Of a stretch of 8,941 nt of DNA, positions 5,019-8,941 are shown piece after piece. Each line of letters begins with the position of its first letter. Within the stretch, counting starts at the first letter, position 1. This DNA comes from Comamonadaceae bacterium UBA2334 (GTDB taxonomy: Bacteria; Pseudomonadota; Gammaproteobacteria; Burkholderiales; Burkholderiaceae_C): assembly GCA_002344885.1 (NCBI GenBank), contig DDUQ01000119.1, forward strand, positions 165 to 9,105. Reading direction: 5' to 3'. A program made the translations under genes and the position numbers. Below the pieces are notes generated by a model. That model saw only the letters and a list, made by a program, of their open reading frames with translations. It searched no databases and was not told the DNA's origin.

Positions 5019-7072
5019 CTCGGTGCTCCTGAAGGCGGGGTGGCCACCGGGTCGGTGGCAGCGGGGGCGGGTGACAGGGGTAGCCAGATGCTGAACCTGG
5101 CGCCGCCCAGATTGGGGTCGCGCGCCACGCTGATGCGGCCATGATGCGCTTCGACAATGGAACGGCAAATGGCCAGCCCCATGCCCATGCCACCTTCCTT
5201 GGTGCTGAAGAACGCGCTGAAGATGCGCTCCCGCTCGTCATCGGGCACGCCGGGGCCGGTGTCGGCCACATGGAACGACGTGGTCTGCTGCGTGGGGTCA
5301 ACGTCCACCCACATGCGAACCTGCGGGGAAGTGGCGTGCCCCCTCGGCGCCCAGTCCTGTGCGTTGCTGACCAAGTTGTGAACCACGTGCTCCAGCAGCA
5401 GGCCGTCGGCCAGCACCCACAGGTGTCCATCGGCTGGCAGCGGCTGCAGTGTGACACCGGCTGTGCCGTGGGTGTGTGCGGTCACGCGGCGGACAAAAGC
5501 GGCCCAGTCCAGCGTTTGCAGGGACAGTTCGCGTCGCCGTGCAAACGCGTTGACACGTTGGATGATGCTGCCTGCCTTTTCTGCCAATCTGGCCATGCGT
5601 TCCACCACGGGACCCACGTCGGCGAGCGTGATGGAGTCGCTGCCCAACCGGTTGAGCAGGCCGTTGGCAAAGCTGCTGAGTGCGCCCAAAGGTTGGTTGA
5701 GTTCATGAGCCAGGGTGGAGGCCACTTCGCCCATGGCCACGAGGCGGCCCGACGCTTCCAGCTTCTGTTGTTGCACCTCGGCCATGTGCTGGGCCCGCTT
5801 GCGCTCGCTGATGTCCAGCACCGAACTCATCCACCCCACCTGTTCTCCGGCGGCAGTGGTCAGGGGGGCCTCGTGGATGAGCACGTCCACACGCCGCCCG
5901 CTGCGGTGCTGAAACTGCACCTCCACGCCAGCCTGCTCGGTGCCCTGGTGAATGATGTCGCGGTGGACCTCGCTCAGGTCTTCGGTCAGTTCCGGTGGCC
6001 AGTACGGTAACGGGGCAGACCGGCCGATCAGCTCGCTCGCACTGTAGCCCACCATCCGGCAGAACGCGTCGTTGACGTACAGGATCTGACCGCCGAGGGT
6101 CCAGGCCCGCAGCCCTATGGTGACCGAGCTTTCCATCGCTGTCCGCAGGGCAACCTGTGCCTGCAGCATCGCCTGCACCTGCTGACGTTTGCGCACGTCG
6201 CGCAGCAAGGCCAGCAGGCTGACCACCATGCCCAGCAAAAAAACCACGGCCACTGCCAGGAACAGCCGGGGCACCACGGCGGGCTGGGGCGCGAGGGGCG
6301 CCATTTCGATGAACAGGTCGGTGCCTGCCAGGTTCATGGGGACCATGTGGGGACCGATGGCATCGGCATCGGGCTCGGCTGCGCCGTGAGCGGCATCACC
6401 GATGAGCCGGATGGCATGCTGCCGGTGGAACCAGGGGGGCACCACGCTCTGCACGCTGGTTTGCATGGACAGCACGGCTATGTAGACGCCTTTGTATTGC
6501 CCGCGCTCGAAGAAGGGCACCGCCAGCCACACCACGTCGGTGGGCTGGCCGTCCGCTTGTTTCAGCGGTCCGCCGTAAGCCGAGCGGCGCAGCCCTTTGG
6601 CCACCTCGAGCATGCTGGCCAGCAGGTCGGCGTTGTCGGGGTGGGTGCGTGCATGTACTGTGCCCACTTCAGGCCAGTTGCTGCTGGCGGCGGCCGTCAA
6701 ATCGGGCAGCCAGCCGTGCCATTGCACGGCCCCTGGCGCGTTCCAGATTTGTCCGCCCAGCATCGAGGGCGGGGCACTGTGTGGGGAAACGGCGACGGCC
6801 TGCCGGGCCAGTACCAGCAAGTCTTCTTCGAGCCGGTTGAAGTGAAAGCGCACACTTTGTTCCAGCCACTGACCGTCTGCAGCGCGGTTGCGTGCAGTCT
6901 CGCTCCGCTCGTGGTGTTGCAGGTAGATCACCAAAGCCACCACGGCCGCCGTGACCAGCGCCAGCATGGCCGTCAGCACCAGTAGCATGCGTCGGCTGCG
7001 CAGCCCTGTGTGGGGTAGCGCCTGGTTCAGCAAGGCAAAGTCGAGGGTGGTGTGGGCGGGTGAGGGTTGCAT
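5015..7072 (-). CDS. dctS: DctS-like membrane sensor histidine kinase with PAS domain
   Basis: This 685-residue inner-membrane kinase has a short cytoplasmic N-terminus, TM1 at about 29-51, a periplasmic sensor domain of about 215 residues, TM2 at about 269-290, a PAS domain at about 313-425 (GGQILYVNDAFCRMVGY, ending VLDISERKRAQ), the H-box LAHELNQPL with phospho-His456, the N-box HNLVSNAQD (565-573) and the ATP-lid glycine motifs DTGPGVPD (604-611) and GGMGMGLAIC (627-636). The layout, length and HELNQPLGAL box match DctS/DctB/FixL-type kinases paired with FixJ-type regulators. The periplasmic part (for example PFFERGQYKGVYIAVLS, about 186-202) resembles the double-Cache/PAS-like folds that bind dicarboxylates. 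The ATG at 7070-7072 is preferred because it gives a normal N-terminus, but there is no clear ribosome site before it, so the start is less certain. It is transcribed away from the adjacent DctP gene with a 40-base gap. Confidence 0.92.
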   Translation of the reverse strand: MQPSPAHTTLDFALLNQALPHTGLRSRRMLLVLTAMLALVTAAVVALVIYLQHHERSETARNRAADGQWLEQSVRFHFNRLEEDLLVLARQAVAVSPHSAPPSMLGGQIWNAPGAVQWHGWLPDLTAAASSNWPEVGTVHARTHPDNADLLASMLEVAKGLRRSAYGGPLKQADGQPTDVVWLAVPFFERGQYKGVYIAVLSMQTSVQSVVPPWFHRQHAIRLIGDAAHGAAEPDADAIGPHMVPMNLAGTDLFIEMAPLAPQPAVVPRLFLAVAVVFLLGMVVSLLALLRDVRKRQQVQAMLQAQVALRTAMESSVTIGLRAWTLGGQILYVNDAFCRMVGYSASELIGRSAPLPYWPPELTEDLSEVHRDIIHQGTEQAGVEVQFQHRSGRRVDVLIHEAPLTTAAGEQVGWMSSVLDISERKRAQHMAEVQQQKLEASGRLVAMGEVASTLAHELNQPLGALSSFANGLLNRLGSDSITLADVGPVVERMARLAEKAGSIIQRVNAFARRRELSLQTLDWAAFVRRVTAHTHGTAGVTLQPLPADGHLWVLADGLLLEHVVHNLVSNAQDWAPRGHATSPQVRMWVDVDPTQQTTSFHVADTGPGVPDDERERIFSAFFSTKEGGMGMGLAICRSIVEAHHGRISVARDPNLGGARFSIWLPLSPAPAATDPVATPPSGAPS
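5026..5030 (-). promoter_or_regulatory. ribosome binding site deciding a TTG start inside the kinase gene
   Basis: On the minus strand this reads AGGAG, 7 bases before the TTG start of the response regulator. It is embedded in the last codons of the kinase, supporting coupled translation of the pair. Confidence 0.7.
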
Positions 7073-7112
7073 CGGAGTGCATGATCGACACGTCAGCCAT
7101 AGCATAGCCACC

Positions 7113-8171
7113 ATGTTGAAACTTGCCACTGTTGCAAACCTCAGTCGACGCCGTGTGTTGCACGGCGTGGCGGCTTCAGCCTGCGCGGCGCTGGGCGGTG
7201 CACAGGCGTTGGCATCGCCGCCGGGCGCATTGGGCCACGCACGGGCCGAACTGCTGATCCGCTTTGCGCATGTGGTGGCACCGGACACGCCCAAGGGCCT
7301 GGCGGTGGAGCGCTTTCGCGCTCTGGTGTCGCAGCGATCGGAGGGGCGCATTCAGGTGAGCGTGCATCCCAACGCCCAGTTGTACGGCGACCACGATGAA
7401 ATGCAGGCGTTGCAGCTGGGTGCGGTGGAAATGCTGGCACCTTCGCTGTCCAAATTCGGGCGTGTGGGGTTTGCCGAGTTCGAGCTGTTCGACCTGCCGT
7501 ACCTGTTTGCCGACCTGGCCAGTGTGCGGCGCGTGACCCAGGGCCCTCTGGGTGCACGCCTGTTGGCCAGGTTGCAGCGTCAGCGGCTGGTGGGGCTGGG
7601 CTTCATGGACAACGGCTTCAAGCACATGAGTGCCAACCGGCCCCTGCTCGAGCCCGCCCACTTTGCGGGTTTGCGCATGCGTGTGCAGGCTTCGCGCGTG
7701 ATTGCCGAGCAAATGCGTGCGCTGGGCGCACGTCCCGTCACGCTCGCGTTCAGCGAAACGCACCGTGCACTGGCTGCAGGGGTGGTGGACGGTACTGAAA
7801 ACCCGGTGTCGAACTTCTGGACGCAACGCATGCACGAGGTGCAGAGCGACCTGAGTCTGACGCAGCACGCCTACCTGGGGTACGCCGTGGTGACCAACCA
7901 GCGATTCTGGGAAGGCGTGAACGTTGCCGACCGGCAGTTGATCGGGGAGGCTTTGGCCGAGGCCTTGGCCCACGGCAACGCCATTGCCGACGAACAGAAC
8001 GCCAGTGCCCTTAACGCCTTGCGTCAGACGGGGGGGGCACGCGTGCACACGCCCAGTGCCGCGCAGCTTGAGGCCATGCGCCGTGCTACCCAAGGTGTGC
8101 ACGATGCATTGGGCCAGCGCATCGGCGCGCACTGGCTGGCTGACATCCGTCAGGCTCTTCAATCAGGGTAA
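7113..8171 (+). CDS. TRAP transporter DctP-type substrate-binding protein with Tat-type signal
   Basis: This 352-residue protein is a periplasmic receptor of the tripartite (TRAP) uptake family. The N-terminus carries SRRRVLHG at residues 11-18, a twin-arginine motif, followed by an Ala-rich stretch and a plausible cleavage near AQALA (30-34), so export by Tat is predicted. The mature part has FAHVVAPDTPKG, MLAPSLSKFG, the LRMRVQAS segment with Arg190 (the ligand carboxylate-binding arginine of DctP proteins) and the C4-dicarboxylate-type signature VDGTENPVSNFWTQRMHEVQ starting at Val225. By eye about half its residues match the next gene, a clear tandem paralog. The start ATG at 7113 has no visible Shine-Dalgarno, which fits leaderless or weak translation. 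It lies 107 bases before the second dctP and 40 bases from the divergent kinase start. It may be a second transporter receptor or a co-sensor for the kinase; sequence alone does not decide. C24 in the h-region is a poor lipobox. Confidence 0.9.
   Translation: MLKLATVANLSRRRVLHGVAASACAALGGAQALASPPGALGHARAELLIRFAHVVAPDTPKGLAVERFRALVSQRSEGRIQVSVHPNAQLYGDHDEMQALQLGAVEMLAPSLSKFGRVGFAEFELFDLPYLFADLASVRRVTQGPLGARLLARLQRQRLVGLGFMDNGFKHMSANRPLLEPAHFAGLRMRVQASRVIAEQMRALGARPVTLAFSETHRALAAGVVDGTENPVSNFWTQRMHEVQSDLSLTQHAYLGYAVVTNQRFWEGVNVADRQLIGEALAEALAHGNAIADEQNASALNALRQTGGARVHTPSAAQLEAMRRATQGVHDALGQRIGAHWLADIRQALQSG
7148..7168. repeat. perfect inverted repeat in the signal-peptide coding region
   Basis: ACGCCGTG (7148-7155) and CACGGCGT (7161-7168) form an 8-bp stem with a 5-base loop. 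It overlaps codons 12-19 of the first DctP gene (the Arg-rich Tat motif) and lies 76-96 bases upstream of the divergent kinase start, so it could be an mRNA hairpin or an operator for both genes. It may also be a chance result of the Arg/Val/His/Gly codons. Confidence 0.5.
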
Positions 8172-8180
8172 ACCCTAGAT

Positions 8181-8195
8181 GTTGAACTGTTGAAC
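8181..8195 (+). repeat. direct repeat upstream of the second dctP
   Basis: GTTGAAC occurs twice with one base between (8181-8187 and 8189-8195), a period of 8. It lies about 85-100 bases before the start codon, in the range where an activator such as a FixJ-type regulator would bind. No link to a known DctR site can be made from sequence. Confidence 0.4.
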
Positions 8196-8231
8196 GCCAC
8201 AGTTACGCACTGAGGGGGTGATCGATATCGT

Positions 8232-8256
8232 TGCGTCCTGTCAGGTTTTTGACGCA
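8232..8256. repeat. nested inverted repeat in the second dctP leader
   Basis: TGCGTC (8232-8237) pairs with GACGCA (8251-8256), and inside lies the smaller palindrome CCTG-T-CAGG (8237-8245) followed by a run of five T. CGATATCG (8223-8230) just upstream is another perfect palindrome. The cluster sits in the 107-base gap between the two DctP genes and could be an operator or a weak attenuator; it ends about 10 bases before the ribosome site. Confidence 0.4.
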
Positions 8257-8278
8257 TCCCTCGATCGGAGACACCCCC

Positions 8279-8941
8279 ATGAAATTGAAATTTGTTCTGG
8301 CCGGCGCGCTGCTGGCTCTCGGTGCAAGCGCATTCGCGCAGCCTATCGTCATCAAGTTCAGCCACGTGGTGGCGGCCGATACGCCCAAAGGCAAAGCTTC
8401 CGAATTTTTTGCCAAAAAGGCAGCGGAGCTGACCAAGGGCGCAGTCAAGGTCGAGGTGTATGCCAACTCGGCGCTGTACAAAGACAAGGAAGAAATGGAG
8501 GCACTGCAGATTGGCTCTGTTCAGATGCTGGCACCGTCCTTGGCCAAGTTCGGTCCGTTGGGCGTCAAAGAGTTCGAGGCGTTCGATTTCCCGTTCATGT
8601 TTGACGATGCAGCGGAACTGCACAAGGTGACGCAGGGGCCTGTGGGTGCAGCCCTGCTGGCTAAGCTGGAGCCCAAAGGCATCAAAGGCCTGGCTTATTG
8701 GGACAACGGATTCAAGTCGTTTTCAGCCAACTTCCCAGTCAAGGTGCCGACTGATCTCAAGGGCAAGAAGCTGCGCATCCAGTCTTCAAAGGTGCTGGAA
8801 GAGCAAATCCGCTCCATCGGTGGCATTCCTCAGGTGATGGCGTTTTCGGAGGTGTATCAGGCGCTGCAAACAGGTGTAGTGGACGGTACCGAGAATCCGA
8901 TCTCCAATTTCTACACCCAGAAGATGCATGAGGTGCAGAAG
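8279..8941 (+). CDS. dctP: TRAP transporter DctP-type substrate-binding protein, 3' end missing
   Basis: The frame is open to the right edge, showing 221 residues of a protein that would normally be about 330. GGAG at 8267-8270 sits 8 bases before the ATG. A Sec-type signal peptide (MKLKFVLAGALLALGASAFA, cleavage after AFA) leads into IKFSHVVAADTPKG. The family marks are MLAPSLAKFG, KKLRIQSS with Arg166 (the carboxylate-binding arginine) and VDGTENPISNFYTQKMHEVQ from Val201, essentially the canonical C4-dicarboxylate DctP signature. As part of a TRAP system it would capture dicarboxylates such as succinate, malate or fumarate in the periplasm and hand them to DctQ-DctM, whose genes are expected just right of the window. 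It is Lys-rich with less GC-biased codons than its paralog upstream, which is consistent with high expression. Control by the DctS/DctR pair is likely from context. Confidence 0.94.
   Translation, partial: MKLKFVLAGALLALGASAFAQPIVIKFSHVVAADTPKGKASEFFAKKAAELTKGAVKVEVYANSALYKDKEEMEALQIGSVQMLAPSLAKFGPLGVKEFEAFDFPFMFDDAAELHKVTQGPVGAALLAKLEPKGIKGLAYWDNGFKSFSANFPVKVPTDLKGKKLRIQSSKVLEEQIRSIGGIPQVMAFSEVYQALQTGVVDGTENPISNFYTQKMHEVQK

Noticed and set aside
7173..7184. Lipoprotein signal with Cys24 in the first DctP protein
   Set aside because: The residues before the Cys (ASA) lack the usual Leu of a lipobox, and a normal signal-peptidase site (AQALA) follows further on. The twin-arginine motif with a type I cleavage site is the better reading.
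7176..8162. A 328-codon open frame on the minus strand opposite the first DctP gene
   Set aside because: It mirrors a well-supported gene. High GC at third positions keeps antisense frames open, and its His/Gln/Arg-rich product matches no family I recognise.
8214..8234. Sigma-54 promoter (GG-N10-GC) upstream of the second dctP, as in some dct systems
   Set aside because: The G-run and the TTGC are not in the required spacing, and the partner regulator is FixJ-like without an AAA+ domain, so sigma-54 control is not expected.

Overview
The window is GC-rich DNA (clearly above 60% G+C by eye) with dense coding, short intergenic gaps and the gene families of a betaproteobacterium. The set of families, the codon bias and a possible copy of an intergenic element I associate with Comamonadaceae suggest Burkholderiales, probably Comamonadaceae. 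That is inference: there is no rRNA or other taxonomic marker here. I see no mobile element, CRISPR array, tRNA or phage gene.

Layout. (1) Bases 1-882, plus strand: the 3' part of a LysR-family regulator cut by the left edge. (2) Bases 972-4160, minus strand, read right to left: rdgC, then a saccharopine-dehydrogenase-like protein of the trans-acting enoyl reductase type, then a classical short-chain dehydrogenase/reductase (SDR). The last two are 2 bases apart and form a tight pair; rdgC lies 85 bases upstream. (3) Bases 4161-4361: a non-coding stretch holding three perfect inverted repeats, a possible promoter, and an AT-rich segment that may be a decayed dispersed repeat. (4) Bases 4362-7072, minus strand: a DctS-like membrane histidine kinase and a DctR/FixJ-like response regulator whose start codon overlaps the kinase stop codon. 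(5) Bases 7113-8941, plus strand: two consecutive DctP-type substrate-binding proteins of TRAP transporters. The first carries a Tat-type signal, the second a Sec-type signal and runs off the right edge; membrane genes dctQ/dctM would be expected beyond it.

How the genes work together. Regions 4 and 5 look like a C4-dicarboxylate (or similar organic acid) sensing and uptake locus. The kinase-regulator pair is transcribed away from the transporter genes, as known for dctSR and dctPQM in Rhodobacter. What departs from the textbook layout is the extra, divergent DctP copy wedged only 40 bases from the kinase start, which could be a second transporter receptor or a periplasmic co-sensor. The SDR/enoyl-reductase pair probably acts in lipid or ketone/alcohol metabolism. 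RdgC is a recombination modulator; here it has a tail of about 53 residues ending like the C-terminal tip of SSB.

Overall this is mostly ordinary chromosome. The points most worth a second look are the RdgC tail, the paired Tat/Sec DctP proteins next to the kinase, and the structured non-coding segment upstream of rdgC.
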